Positions 31,056 through 45,106 are shown, counted from the stretch's first letter. The stretch: DNA of 64,000 nucleotides from Mycoplasmopsis edwardii (GCF_900476105.1 NZ_LS991951.1:124001-188000); one strand, 5' to 3'. Made by a program: numbers and translations. The notes: generated by a model not told the origin, from the letters alone.

Positions 31056-31452
31056 ATCAAAAATACTTGCAACACTTTTATTATCAGTTTTTGTAGGAAC
31101 AATTTTTTACATTGTGATAAAAGAAGTTACCAAAGTTAGCACCAAAAAAGAACAAGAAACTGAAGAAATAATATTTGACAAACCTCAAAAAGAATATAGG
31201 AGCATTTTTCCTGAGATAACTTCAGATTTTATTCAAGAAATAATTGAAAAAGATGAAAGTGGAAAAGTAATTTTTGATGAAAAACTAATTAATAAAATAT
31301 TCAAATCGATTTTTATAAGGTTAAACGTTTTTGTAGGTAACATAGAGTTTGATTATGAAATCTTTGAAGAAGATAACAAGATAGTTTTATACTTTAAACA
31401 TGTAAATGGTGAGGAAATTCTGGAAACTAAAAGTTATGAGATTATTTTATAA
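31027..31452 (+). CDS. Single-pass membrane protein (MG286-like)
   Basis: A 141-residue protein with a basic start (MFQIKKKITKSK), one hydrophobic helix (ILATLLLSVFVGTIFYIVI) and an acidic domain (KKEQETEEIIFDK) outside or inside the membrane. The ATG at 31027 is preferred over a TTG at 31015. It overlaps the previous gene by 29 bases in another frame. No family recognised. Confidence 0.6.
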   Translation: MFQIKKKITKSKILATLLLSVFVGTIFYIVIKEVTKVSTKKEQETEEIIFDKPQKEYRSIFPEITSDFIQEIIEKDESGKVIFDEKLINKIFKSIFIRLNVFVGNIEFDYEIFEEDNKIVLYFKHVNGEEILETKSYEIIL

Positions 31453-31457
31453 TTTTG

Positions 31458-31463
31458 TATAAT
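31458..31463 (+). promoter_or_regulatory. acpA -10 box six bases before the start codon
   Basis: TATAAT ends at 31463, ATG at 31470; no ribosome binding site, so a leaderless internal transcript is possible. Confidence 0.45.
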
Positions 31464-31469
31464 TTGGTT

Positions 31470-31694
31470 ATGAAGAATATTAAACAACAGGTTTTAGATA
31501 ATTTTACAAGAGTAGCTAGAAAGAAAGTTACAGAAAATGATGATATAAAAGCATTGAATATTGATTCATTAGATTTAGCTGAAATTATTGTTTTAGCAGA
31601 AGAAGAGTTTAATATTTCAATATCAGATGAAGAACTAATGTCTTTAGTTCTAGTATCAGATGTCATCAAATTAATCAAAAGCAAACATGAGTAG
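31470..31694 (+). CDS. acpP: Acyl carrier protein-like
   Basis: A 74-residue acidic four-helix carrier. The phosphopantetheine site is the Ser of IDSLDLAEII, matching the usual DSLD/E motif; AEEEFNISISDEEL follows. Fatty-acid synthesis is largely missing from mycoplasmas, so its acyl group may serve lipid remodelling. I chose the ATG at 31470; the TTG at 31455 would put five residues before it. Confidence 0.88.
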   Translation: MKNIKQQVLDNFTRVARKKVTENDDIKALNIDSLDLAEIIVLAEEEFNISISDEELMSLVLVSDVIKLIKSKHE

Positions 31695-31702
31695 TCATTT
31701 TT

Positions 31703-31730
31703 AAAAAACTGGTCCTTAGACCAGTTTTTC
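31703..31730. terminator. Bidirectional terminator between acpP and rpe
   Basis: AAAACTGGTC-CTTA-GACCAGTTTT stem with A-run on one side and T-run on the other; serves both converging operons. Confidence 0.85.
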
Positions 31731-31736
31731 TAATTC

Positions 31737-32399
31737 TTATTTAAATTTTCCAAGAATTGATTGGATTCTTTCTTTTGTCGGTTCAACAACTAAGAATGTA
31801 CCCGCAACAACAGCATCAGCACCTGCTTTTAAACATAATGGACCAGTTTCTGAATTAATTCCACCATCTACTTGAATTAAGTAATCATAAGAGTTATTAT
31901 TTCTGATAGATTTTAATTCTTTAACTTTATCAAGTGAAGATTCCATAAATTTTTGTCCACCTTTTCCAGGTTCAACAGACATAACTAAAACAAGTGATAA
32001 TTTATCTAAAAAGTTTTTGATTGTTGCAACACTTGTGTTCGGTTTGATTGCTAAACCAATTTTTAATTCATGTTTATTTTTTTCTAAAAATTCATTAAAT
32101 TTATCTAAATCATTTTCAATAGCTTCATAATGGAAAGTTAAAATATCAACATTATTTTTTAACTGTTCAACATAGTCATATGGGTTAACAACCATTAAGT
32201 GAGCATCTTTAATGTGTTTTTTAGCATTTTTATCAATATTAACAATTTCTTCAACTTCAATAGCTGTATTAGGAACAAAATTTCCATCCATAACGTCATA
32301 GTGGATTCATTTAATTCCATTTTCAATTAATGTTTCAGCCATTTGTAATCTTTGTTCTTTTTCAACGTTTAATAAACTTGGTGTAACGTATTTTAACAT
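31737..32399 (-). CDS. rpe: Ribulose-phosphate 3-epimerase
   Basis: A 220-residue TIM barrel converting ribulose 5-P and xylulose 5-P. Conserved: TPSLLN, HYDVMDGNFVPN (metal His/Asp), AHLMVVNP, MSVEPGKGGQKF, and QVDGGIN. UGA Trp at GIKWIHYD. The start ATG overlaps the rsgA stop. The order prpC-prkC-rsgA-rpe is that of Bacillus. Confidence 0.94.
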
Positions 32400-33244
32400 T
32401 ATCTTTTCTCCTTAATTTCTTTTAAAAGTTTTAAATAGTTTTCGTATCTAAACTCTTCAATTTCTTGATTTTGTAAGGCTAACTTTATAGCACAATCATT
32501 TTCATTTTCATTAAAGTGTAAGCAACTTCTGTATTTACAAAATTGAGCAAATTCCCTAAAGTTTTTAAAGCTTTTAGCTAATTCTATTTCTTCCATTGGT
32601 ACTTCAAGAGATGAAAAACCCGGTGTATCAATTAAAAAACCATCTAAAAAGTCAATTATTTGAGTGACTCTTGTGGTGTGCTTTCCTCTACCTAGAGCTT
32701 TTGAAATAGTTTGTGTATTATAATTAAAGCTTCCTAATTTATTTATAGCAGTTGTTTTACCAACCCCACTTTGCCCCATAAACAAAGTAAACTTATTTGT
32801 GAATAAATGGTGCAAGTGATCTAGATTTTCTTCTTTTCCTAATAAAAAGACATCATACCCCATCTTTTTATATTTTTCACTTCAATAGATTGCATCATTT
32901 TCATTTAAGTCAGATTTTGTAATAAAAATAATTGGTTTAATATTCTTAAATTCAATAATACTTAAATACTTATCAATTAAGAAACTACTAAATTTTGGTT
33001 CTTCAATAGACATAACAATAACCACTTGATCAATGTTAGCAACTTTTGGCCTAACTAACTCATTTTCACGTTCTTTAATATCGACAATTAAATCGTTTTT
33101 AATTTCAACAATATCTCCAACTAAAGGAGAAATATTATTATATCTTAATTTACCTGCTGCGGGAATTTTGATTCTTTCTCTATTTTCAAGATTACAGATT
33201 TCAAAACTACCAGCAACAATTGAAAATATTCTAAAATTACCCAT
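32399..33244 (-). CDS. rsgA: Ribosome small subunit GTPase RsgA
   Basis: A 281-residue circularly permuted GTPase that checks 30S maturation. An N-terminal OB-fold is followed by G4 (FITKSD), G1 (GQSGVGKTTAINKL) and G3 (IDTPGFSSL), the permuted order typical of RsgA. The C-terminal zinc knuckle is C-x5-C-x-H-x7-C (CKYRSCLHFNENENDC). UGA Trp at DAIYWSEKY. It begins within the last codons of the kinase gene. Confidence 0.94.
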
Positions 33245-34244
33245 TGAAAACCCCTAACTGTCAACCCGTGATTGCGAGTGCAGCAATTATTAAAAGAATA
33301 ACGATTACTGCAACAATCATAAATGTAGTTGAGTTTATAATATCTATAAGAGATTTCTTAGTCTTCAGAGTTTTGATTGAAATAGGCTTCTCAAGTTTCC
33401 TATAGTCTTTTAATGATGTTAAAACATCTGATCTAAAGTCTCAAACCGATTTATATCTATCATTAGGATTTTTTGCCGTTGCTTTAATAATGATGTTGCA
33501 AACAGATTGAGGTAAGTCGCGATAATTTTTAGGATTTGGAAATTCCATATCTCTATGCATTAAAATAGTTTGATGTTGTTGTTCACTTTCGAAAGGATAT
33601 TTACCAATTAACATTTCATAATAAACAATACCAATTGCATAAATATCAACTGCCTTTGTGATTTTAGCGTTCTTTGTAACATATTCGGGCGCTGAATAAT
33701 GTGGTGAACAAACTACAGCATTTGTTTTAGTGAATCTATGTGATTCTTCATCAACAGATATCCCAAGATCTATAATCTTGATATAATAGTCATCTTGAAT
33801 CATAATGTTTTGTGACTTAATATCACGGTGAATTATTCCGTTTGAATGAAGTTCACCAATTGCATTAGCGATTTGTCTAATGAAATTGTTTGCTAAATTT
33901 ACAGGTAGTTGCCTATTTTTTTTAAGCATGTCATATAAAGTTTCGCCTTTTACAAGTTCCATTACATAAAACTGTTCTTTTTCATCTGAATGAAACTCAA
34001 TTAATTTTGGGAAATGTTCTGAATTAATTTTCTTAAGAAGTTTAATTTCACTAAGGAATCTTTTTTTAGAAACCTCATTAAAATCATCATATCTATACTT
34101 AAGTGCATATTCAACAGTTGGATCACTTTTTAATCTTACTGAACAAACAACACCCATTCCGCCATACCCTAGAATTCTACCAATCTTGTACTTTTGGTGA
34201 ACAATTGAAGTTTCTCGAATTTGTAAACTTTTAACATTACTCAT
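33237..34244 (-). CDS. prkC: PrkC-type Ser/Thr protein kinase without PASTA domains
   Basis: A 335-residue Hanks-type kinase. Gly-rich loop GYGGMGVVCSV, ATP-binding Lys in EYALKYRY, catalytic IIHRDIKSQNIM, metal-binding IDLGIS (DLG for DFG), and the APE-like SAPEY are all intact, so it should be active. A single membrane helix (TFMIVAVIVILLIIAALAI) is followed by only nine residues; the PASTA repeats that sense peptidoglycan in walled Firmicutes are absent, in keeping with a wall-less cell. GGAGA precedes the ATG. It overlaps both neighbours by eight bases. Confidence 0.93.
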
Positions 34245-34995
34245 AATCAATCTCCATTAAAACAGCACTTATATTATCATTTGATTCATTGATTAAAGCG
34301 CTTTGAACCAATTTATTAAGTTTTGTTTCTGTTTCTCAATCTTGATTACTTACAACAAAATACATTTCATCATTATTTAAGAATTCATGCATTCCATCAG
34401 ATGTTAATAAAATTTTTGTAATTGGGTTTTCAGGATCATAATCAAGGCTGATAATATCGACTTTTGTATCAAGTTCAGCCCCTAAAGCACTTGTTAAATA
34501 TCTGTGGTAATGGTAATTATCTACAAAGTTCTTTTCTTCGATTCCTTCATCAATTCACCTATTGAGTAAATTATGATCTTTTGTTGCTTGAATAAATTCC
34601 CCTTTTTGTTTATAAATGTAGCATCTTGAATCACCACTATAAAATAGAATAATCTTTTTAATTTCTTTTAAGTAAATAAAAGCAACAATTGTACTACCCA
34701 TATTCTTTTTATCAGGTTGTTCAAAAATTACTTTTTTCATTTCATTTTTAATATTTGAAATAGAGTTAAAAATAAATTCTCTAACATCAGGATATTCAAT
34801 ACTTTTAAATGCATTCATGAAATCTCAACTTAAAACATTAATTGCAATGCTGGCTGCATAATCTCCATTTTTATGACCACCCATTCCGTCACACAATACA
34901 CCTAAATAAGCATGATCATTAATAAAATATCCAACACGATCTTCGTTGTTGGATCTAACATTACCTTTTTCGCTTATTTTACTTATTCTTATCAA
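34237..34995 (-). CDS. prpC: PP2C-type protein phosphatase
   Basis: A 252-residue PPM phosphatase, partner of the adjacent kinase. Metal-site motifs: GNVRSNNEDRVGYF, LCDGMGGHKNGDYAA, ILFYSGDSRCYIY and ILLTSDGMHEFL with SNDNISAVL near the end. The start is a TTG at 34995 inside the end of gmk, with AGGAG eight bases before it; no in-frame ATG fits the conserved N-terminus. Confidence 0.91.
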
Positions 34996-35596
34996 TGCCT
35001 AACTCCTTGTGTAAGATTTCTCTAATTTCGTTGGCGGCTCTTTCAGGTATATCGTTAATTATTTTGTATCTAAAAATTACTGATTCAGCAATTTCGGTTT
35101 CAGCTTTTTTAAGTCTTTCTTTTAAGGTTTGACTATTTTCTGAACCTCTTGTAATAATTCTTTTTCTTAAGTCATCAATTGAAGGTGGTGCTAAAAAGAT
35201 GGTAATTAAGTTATATTTTTCATCAAGCTTTTCGTTCTTGAATTTATTAATAACTTTTTTAACTCCAGTTGTTTCAATTTCAAGCATAGGAACCATTTTT
35301 TTATCATGAATCTTTTTTAATTCAGAATAAAGTGTTCCATAGTAATTATTTAAGTGATATGAAAATTCTAAAAATTTACGACTTTTCATCTTGTCTCTAA
35401 AATTCTCAGTGTCGATAAAATAGTAATGAATTCCATTAAGTTCACCATTTCTTGGTTTTCTTGTAGTAGCAGAACATGAAAGTGAAAGATTAAGTTCTTC
35501 AAACTCAAAAAGTAGCCTCTCAATTGTGCCTTTTCCTACTCCACTTGGGCCAGTTAAAATAATAATGGGTTCTTTAGAATTCATTTCTTTTTTCAT
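34979..35596 (-). CDS. gmk: Guanylate kinase
   Basis: A 205-residue kinase making GDP from GMP in nucleotide salvage. P-loop LTGPSGVGKGTIERLLF, the GMP-binding SCSATTRKPRNGELNGIHYYF and FLAPPSIDDLRKRI, RGSENSQTLKERL (lid) are typical. Promoter TAAAAT lies six bases before the ATG with no Shine-Dalgarno site. Confidence 0.95.
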   Translation of the reverse strand: MKKEMNSKEPIIILTGPSGVGKGTIERLLFEFEELNLSLSCSATTRKPRNGELNGIHYYFIDTENFRDKMKSRKFLEFSYHLNNYYGTLYSELKKIHDKKMVPMLEIETTGVKKVINKFKNEKLDEKYNLITIFLAPPSIDDLRKRIITRGSENSQTLKERLKKAETEIAESVIFRYKIINDIPERAANEIREILHKELGIDKNK

Positions 35597-35602
35597 AATG
35601 CT

Positions 35603-35608
35603 ATTTTA
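35603..35608 (-). promoter_or_regulatory. gmk -10 box six bases before the start codon
   Basis: TAAAAT on the minus strand, six bases from the ATG; another likely leaderless start. Confidence 0.4.
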
Positions 35609-35716
35609 CCACATATTATGATCTTTTTGATATATAAAAATTATAGTTATTTAATAATAAATAAAAACATAAATGATAAAATACATATAGCTAAATTTAC
35701 TACTATAAAGGATTCT

Positions 35717-36550
35717 ATGTTTTACAAATTTTATAAAAAGATTGGTGACTTTTCAAACAAGACAATTCGTCAAATAGCAAAAGAAGTTAATGCTGATAAA
35801 ATTGGTCATATTGGAATTTTAGATCCTCTTGCAGAAGGATTAATGATCTTTGCTACAAATGAAGATACCAAGTTATTTGAATACATTAAAAATGATAATA
35901 AAACTTATATTGCTTCAGCTAAGTTTTTTCAAAGTAGCGACACTTTAGATATAACCGGAAATGTTATTAGTCATGATAAAAAAGTTATAACTAAAGAAAA
36001 GCTTGATGAAGCAATAAGTTGAGCTAAAAGTTTAAAAGAACAAATTCCGCCGATTTATAGTGCTAAAAAAATTAATGGTAAAAAAGCTTATGAATATGCT
36101 AGAAATGGTGAAGAAGTAAAAATGAGAACTCAAAAAATCACTATTCACAATATTGAGTTACTTGAATTTAATGGTGAAGATTTTTTAATTAAAACAACTG
36201 TATCATCAGGAACGTATATAAGAGCACTTTTGGTAGATATTGCTAAATATTTAGGTACAACATGTGTAATGACAAAACTTAAAAGATCAGCTGTTGGCCA
36301 AGTTAAATTAGGAAACTTAGAGCCTGATCAATACTCATTAATTAACAATAATGAACTTTTTGATATCGAAACTTATGAAGCAAATCAAAAAGAACTTGCT
36401 GAATTAAGTTTTGGAAGAAAAATTTATATTAAAACAAATGATAAAACATTGTTTATAATCAATCCAATAACAAAAGAAATTTGCTCAGTTGGTAAAGTTG
36501 AAAAAAATTACTTTTATCCTAAAAAAGTTTTTAACAAGAGGTTACAATGA
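35717..36550 (+). CDS. truB: tRNA pseudouridine-55 synthase
   Basis: A 277-residue pseudouridine synthase for the T-loop of tRNA. The catalytic Asp is in GHIGILDPLAEGLMIF; KTYIASAKFFQSSDTLDITG, IPPIYSAKKINGKKAYEYAR and VSSGTYIRALLVDIAKYLG are family segments. Start at ATG 35717 after AAAGGA; the frame is open upstream but without conserved residues. The N-terminus is divergent (MFYKFYKKIGDFSNKT). Part of truB-HAD-ribF-rpsO. Confidence 0.92.
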
Positions 36551-37362
36551 AACAATTAAAAGACATTATTAAAATTGCTGCATTTGATGTAGATGGAACA
36601 ATATTACCTAATGGACATACAAAATTCCAAGAAAAAACTAAAGAAATGTTCAAATTACTTAAGGAGAACAATATTACCACTGTTGTTGCGAGCGCAAGAG
36701 AATTCGCAACAATTGGTGACTTTTTAGAACAATTAGGTCATGTAGATTACTTTATTGGTGCTAATGGTTCATTTATTTGAGATGTAAAGAATCAAAAATT
36801 CATTTATAAAGCCACAATTGATAAAGAAGTTGTTAAACAAGTTTACAACAAATTCAAAGATCAAATGGTCGCTATGGCTGTAACTGACTTTGATAAAGTG
36901 TATAAAACACCAAACTTAAAAACTGATACATGATTTATTAAGCCATTCCAAGAAAATTACTTAGACTATGATGAAGAAAAGCTTAATAACACAGATTTAT
37001 ATTTAATTACTTTTAACACTACAGACCCAAGAAGCCTTTCAGATCAAGTCGAAGAGTTTATTAAAGAAAAAAACTTTGATGTTGAAATTGCTTCAAGGTG
37101 ATCAAGAGGATTTTGAATCAGCCCTAAAAACATTAATAAAAGTAGCACTTTACAAATTTTATGCAGACATTTAGGTATTTCGATGGATAACTTAATTGCA
37201 TTTGGAGATAGTTCAAATGATTATGAAATGCTTAGAGATGCATATTACGGTGTTGCAATGGAAAGAGCAAATAATAAACTTAAAGAAATTGCTAATGATG
37301 TTGCAATCGACTGTGAATATGAAGGATGTTATTTAAAACTTAAGGAATTACATTTAATTTAA
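36547..37362 (+). CDS. Cof-type HAD phosphatase
   Basis: A 271-residue HAD-superfamily hydrolase with the C2B cap. Motif I is AAFDVDGTILPNG, motif II the Ser/Ala region VVASARE, motif III Lys in SPKNINKS, motif IV FGDSSNDYEML. Being inserted between truB and ribF, with a four-base overlap to truB and one base before ribF, it may dephosphorylate a flavin precursor or product; similar Bacillus enzymes (YcsE type) act on a riboflavin intermediate. The substrate is inferred only. Confidence 0.85.
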
Positions 37363-37363
37363 T

Positions 37364-38218
37364 ATGAATGACTTAAAAATTTATAGTTTAAAAAACTTTG
37401 AAACACTTCAAAACGATATTTTCATGTTAGGTAGTTTTGAATCATTTCACCTAGGTCATTACCAAATTTATAAAAAGGCACAAAGCCTTAAAAAAGAAAA
37501 TCAAAGGTTAATTTTAGTTACTTTTAAACAAGAAACTTTTGATTTCAAAAACAAAGGCAGCTTTTTTCAAAGCAACAATGCAAATTACTTTAATTTAGTG
37601 GAACTTGAATTTGATGCAGTTTTAGAAATTGATTTTCAAGAAATTAAAAACTTGCAAGCTCTAGAATTTTTAAATTTACTTAAAAAAGATAAAGCTATTA
37701 ATTTATGTTTTGGTCAAGACTTTAAGCTTGGAAAAGATAAGCAAGCATTGAATGAAATTGATTTAAAACTAATACATAATATTAATTTACATATGGTTGA
37801 AATTTTTAAGTTTAAAAACAAAAAAATTTCAACATCATTTTTAAAAGAACTGGTCACTTTTGGTGATATTAAGTTTTTAAATGAATTATTAGTTTATAAC
37901 TTCACAATTGAAGCAGATTTAAAAGAAAATGAACTAACAGCTAACAGAAAACAGCTTTTACCTCATGCCGGATTTTATGTTGCCAAAGTTTATTTAAATA
38001 ACTTAATTTATTTTTCAATAATTCAAGTTAATAAACAAAATAAACTAAAATGACATTTAATTGACTTAGACGAGTTATTCCAGAATAGCATTAAAGATGG
38101 AAAAATGTATATTGAGTTACTTGATAAAATTCATTTAACAGTCTCTGATTATGATGATTTTTTACAAGAAGAATTTAAGGAAAAAGCTAAAAAATATTTT
38201 TTAGAATCACAACTATAA
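37364..38218 (+). CDS. ribF: Riboflavin kinase/FAD synthetase, divergent
   Basis: A 284-residue RibF-like protein. The adenylyltransferase domain keeps the nucleotidyl motif LGSFESFHLGHYQIYKKA (family GxFDGxHxGH) and CFGQDFKLGKDKQ; ISTSFLKELVTFGDI corresponds to the usual SSTxIRxxL segment. The C-terminal kinase domain is weak: the PTAN motif appears as LTAN (ENELTANRKQLLPHAGFYVAKV) and the flanking GRxLGxP is lost. It may still make FAD. Position before rpsO is as in Bacillus ribC. Confidence 0.85.
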
Positions 38219-38223
38219 AGTGA

Positions 38224-38229
38224 TATAAT
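38224..38229 (+). promoter_or_regulatory. rpsO promoter
   Basis: TATAAT about 100 bases before rpsO, right after ribF. Confidence 0.5.
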
Positions 38230-38235
38230 AAGCAA

Positions 38236-38327
38236 GCTTAAATATAGCAAACACAAATTTTAGACTTGGTTAGTTCACAAAAGTACTTGCTAGGTTTAAA
38301 ACATAATACAAAAAAACAGGAGATATT
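38236..38327 (+). promoter_or_regulatory. rpsO leader, possible S15 control site
   Basis: A ~90-base leader with complementary pieces: TTTTAGAC with GTTTAAAA (one G-U pair) and TAGCAA with TTGCTA. Autoregulatory leaders before rpsO are common and differ between phyla; the fold here is proposed only from pairing. Confidence 0.35.
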
Positions 38328-38594
38328 ATGGTTTCAAAAGAAAGAAAAGCTGAATTAATCAAAAAATTCGGTAAAAATGCAAAAGACACAGGAAACACAG
38401 CTGTGCAAATCGCTATCTTAACAGAAGATATCGAATCATTAAAACCTCACTTTTTAAATAACCCTAAAGATAACCACTCACGTAGAGGTTTCTTAGCTAA
38501 AATTTCACAACGTAAAGTTTTATTAAAACACCTTAAAGAAGCAAACTTAGAAGAATACAACAAAGTTATCGAAGCTTTAAACATTCGTAAGTAA
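38328..38594 (+). CDS. rpsO: Ribosomal protein S15
   Basis: An 88-residue 30S platform protein. [40 protein letters not shown] and [10 protein letters not shown] are diagnostic. CAGGAG precedes the ATG. It follows ribF as in many Firmicutes, but pnp does not follow it. Confidence 0.96.
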   Translation: MVSKERKAELIKKFGKNAKDTGNTAVQIAILTEDIESLKPHFLNNPKDNHSRRGFLAKISQRKVLLKHLKEANLEEYNKVIEALNIRK

Positions 38595-38618
38595 TTGGTG
38601 AATTAGGAGAATTAGATT

Positions 38619-38810
38619 ATGGCAAGAAGATGTCAATTATCAGGTGTTGGTCCTTTAACAGGAAACACACGTTCACACGCTATGAATGCTTCTAAAAGAA
38701 AATTTAACGTTAACTTACAAAAAGTTAGAGTTACAATCGATGGTCAAAGAATGACTTTACGTGTTAGTGCAAAAACTTTAAAAACTTTAAAAACAAAAGG
38801 TTTAGTATAA
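38619..38810 (+). CDS. rpmB: Ribosomal protein L28
   Basis: A 63-residue 50S protein: [36 protein letters not shown] and [15 protein letters not shown]. Preceded by TAGGAG, 24 bases after rpsO, so co-transcribed. Confidence 0.95.
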   Translation: MARRCQLSGVGPLTGNTRSHAMNASKRKFNVNLQKVRVTIDGQRMTLRVSAKTLKTLKTKGLV

Positions 38811-38812
38811 TT

Positions 38813-38846
38813 AAAAAAGTTAGCCATTTAATGGTTAACTTTTTTA
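38813..38846 (+). terminator. Terminator of the truB-rpmB operon
   Basis: AAGTTAGCCAT / ATGGTTAACTT stem (one G-U) between A-run and T-run; can act on both strands. Confidence 0.8.
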
Positions 38847-38854
38847 AATTATTC

Positions 38855-40014
38855 TTGATTACAATTATCGAAAATCTTTCAACGGGTTTATCATCCAAGA
38901 GTTGATAATTTATATTGACTTTAAATTCAAATAAATAACTACCATCTCTTTTCTTAGTATGTTTTGTAATTTCTAATGGCTATCATTCAAGAACTCAGAG
39001 TCACTAATTGCGCTAAGTTCAAAGTTTTCAATTGTCATTTGATCAACAGGTTTTTCAACTTTTCTTTTAATCACAATTGAATTACTGCAACAAAATTTTT
39101 TTATTAATAAACTCTGCATTTTCATACATTCCTGAATGACTTTTATAAAAGATATTATATTGATCACCAAATTCACTTGCAATTTTATCGATTAAGTCTT
39201 GATCATTTTTGCTATATGTACCAAGAACAATCAAACTTTCTTTACCATTCCCGCTTTTTGCTTTAGAACTTTATCTTTTTCTCTTCTTCAATAATTACCA
39301 ATGATTGCAGTTCAATAAGTAGATAATCTTTTCTTATTTATATCCCTTGTGTTAAAAATTATATCTTTGAGTTTTTAAGAAGCTTTATATTCAAAAAATG
39401 AATAATGATTTTTTAATTCTAAATGTTCAAAAAGTTTTGTTGTTGTGGATTGCTTCATAAAATATTAACATTTTTAAAATAGCTAGAAACAATATATTGA
39501 TTACCTCTATCTGAATCTTTATATTTGTTAACTACACTAACTCAAGCATTTGCCATTCTTTATAATTAACATTTTTAAATCAAGTCTGATCAAAATAATT
39601 TTCAATAATTCATTTGAGCTTTCTAAATCTTTGGTATTTTTTTACAACTCTATTATTTTTAAAAACTTTCAATGAACTAATATTAATATCCTTATGTTAG
39701 TTACCAAAATCAGGAGAGACATAAAAATGTGACTCAGTTTTTGATAACATAGCTAGCCCTTATTAAATTATAAAAAGGTTGTACACCGAAACTTTAGAAG
39801 TATAAATTAACATCTGTTTGATCTTGTAAGCCTAAAATATTTTGTGTTTTATCTATTTCAAAATTTATTGTGTCAATTTTTGATTTTCCATAACAAATTT
39901 ATTAATTTTATTTTTCCTAATTTCATTTGCACCATATAAAGAAAAAACTGATATCCCCCCACCTATTAATAAAATTTCTAAACCAAAAAGAAAAGTTTTA
40001 GTAATTTTTTTCAT
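38855..40014 (-). pseudogene. Decayed gene for an anchored surface-type protein
   Basis: Minus-strand coding relic broken by several frameshifts and stops. The start MKKITKTFLFGLEILLIGGG is a clean signal anchor. Later pieces still read as protein in different frames: ILGLQDQTDVNLYF, VVNKYKDSDRGNQYIVSSYF, then INKKRLSTYWTAIIGNYWRR, KESLIVLGTYSKNDQDLIDK, ASEFGDQYNIFYKSHSG, and near the end LEITKHTKKRDGSYLFEFKV. Restoring the frames would give about 380 residues. YNIFYKSHSG is faintly like the Lys-x-His segment of some sialyl/polysialyltransferases, but this is far too weak to name a function. Confidence 0.7.
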
Positions 40015-40320
40015 GTTTTTAGTAATATCACTTTTTTAATTTACAGTAAAAGCAAAATGAAAAAAGCACAAACTGGATTCGTTCCATTTATATAATTAAT
40101 TTTATTAAATAATGAAAAAATAACGCTTTAATTGCGTTATCTTTAAATAAGAAAAGGGTTATCAAATGTCGAGAGAGATAACACTTAACTTAAAATAATT
40201 GTAAACTAAAAAAATAATTCAACTAAATAAAAAAATATTTTTGTTCATTTTTTTATTTCATATATAAATAATATAACTTTTTTTTGAATGAATTTTCTTT
40301 TTAAAATAAAATATAAAAAA
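40015..40320. other. AT-rich gap upstream of the rRNA promoter
   Basis: No gene. It holds a stem ATAACGC-TTTAATT-GCGTTAT at 40120-40140 followed on the minus strand by a T-run, and a second hairpin GTTATC / GATAAC at 40158-40182, then poly-A/T tracts (UP-element-like) up to the promoter. Confidence 0.5.
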
Positions 40321-40341
40321 TTCTTTGCAAAAAAAATTATG

Positions 40342-40350
40342 TGCTATAAT
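40342..40350 (+). promoter_or_regulatory. rRNA operon promoter
   Basis: TGCTATAAT, an extended -10 element, with TTGCAA about 15 bases upstream and A/T tracts further up. The leader then has a CGCTT-TTGAT-AAGCG hairpin (about 40357-40371) and GTTCTTTGAAAACTA, which recurs before 23S. Confidence 0.6.
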
Positions 40351-40384
40351 TATCTTGCGCTTTTGATAAGCGTGAAGTTCTTTG

Positions 40385-40398
40385 AAAACTAGATATAC
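40385..40398 (+). repeat. 16S processing stem, left arm
   Basis: AAAACTAGATATAC is exactly complementary to 42029-42042, enclosing the whole 16S gene; a typical RNase III precursor stem. Confidence 0.75.
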
Positions 40399-40416
40399 AC
40401 AAAACATGACAGTCAA

Positions 40417-41926
<1,510 letters not shown>

Positions 41927-42028
41927 ACGGAGTACATTAAGTTACAATTCATTTTAGTAACAATTACCTATTTTACATGGTTATCAATTATTTAATTTTA
42001 ACGTCATGTGTCGCATGATAACCCGACA

Positions 42029-42042
42029 GTATATCTAGTTTT
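42029..42042 (+). repeat. 16S processing stem, right arm
   Basis: GTATATCTAGTTTT, reverse complement of 40385-40398. Confidence 0.75.
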
Positions 42043-42060
42043 GAGAGAATTTCTCTCTTT

Positions 42061-42083
42061 GTTCTTTGAAAACTAAATAGTAA
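42061..42083 (+). repeat. boxA-like repeat and 23S outer stem, left arm
   Basis: Begins with the same 15 bases found before 16S (GTTCTTTGAAAACTA) and is complementary, with one G-U pair, to 45139-45161 beyond the 23S gene. Confidence 0.65.
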
Positions 42084-42171
42084 AGATAAATTAATATAAC
42101 AACGACATCAAAAAATAAATTAGTCAATTTGTTTTGTGATACCGAGTAATTATTATTAATATAATAATTTA

Positions 42172-42192
42172 TTAAAATGTCTTTGAATACAT
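42172..42192 (+). repeat. 23S processing stem, left arm
   Basis: TTAAAATGTCTTTGAATACAT region pairs with ATGTATTCAAGACATTTTAA at 45108-45127 with a single bulged base. Confidence 0.75.
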
Positions 42193-42216
42193 CAACAACA
42201 ATAGGAAAATATTGAT

Positions 42217-45106
<2,890 letters not shown>

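Larger units (their letters stand above)
41927..42216 (+). other. 16S-23S spacer without tRNA
   Basis: About 290 bases, AT-rich, no tRNA genes. It contains the right arm of the 16S stem (42029-42042), a GAGAGAATTTCTCTC hairpin (about 42044-42058), a second GTTCTTTGAAAACTA element at 42061-42075, and the left arm of the 23S stem. Confidence 0.8.

Noticed and set aside
40120-40140. Minus-strand terminator-like hairpin upstream of rrn
   Set aside because: No minus-strand gene lies to its right, so calling it a functional terminator is not supported; left as a hairpin.
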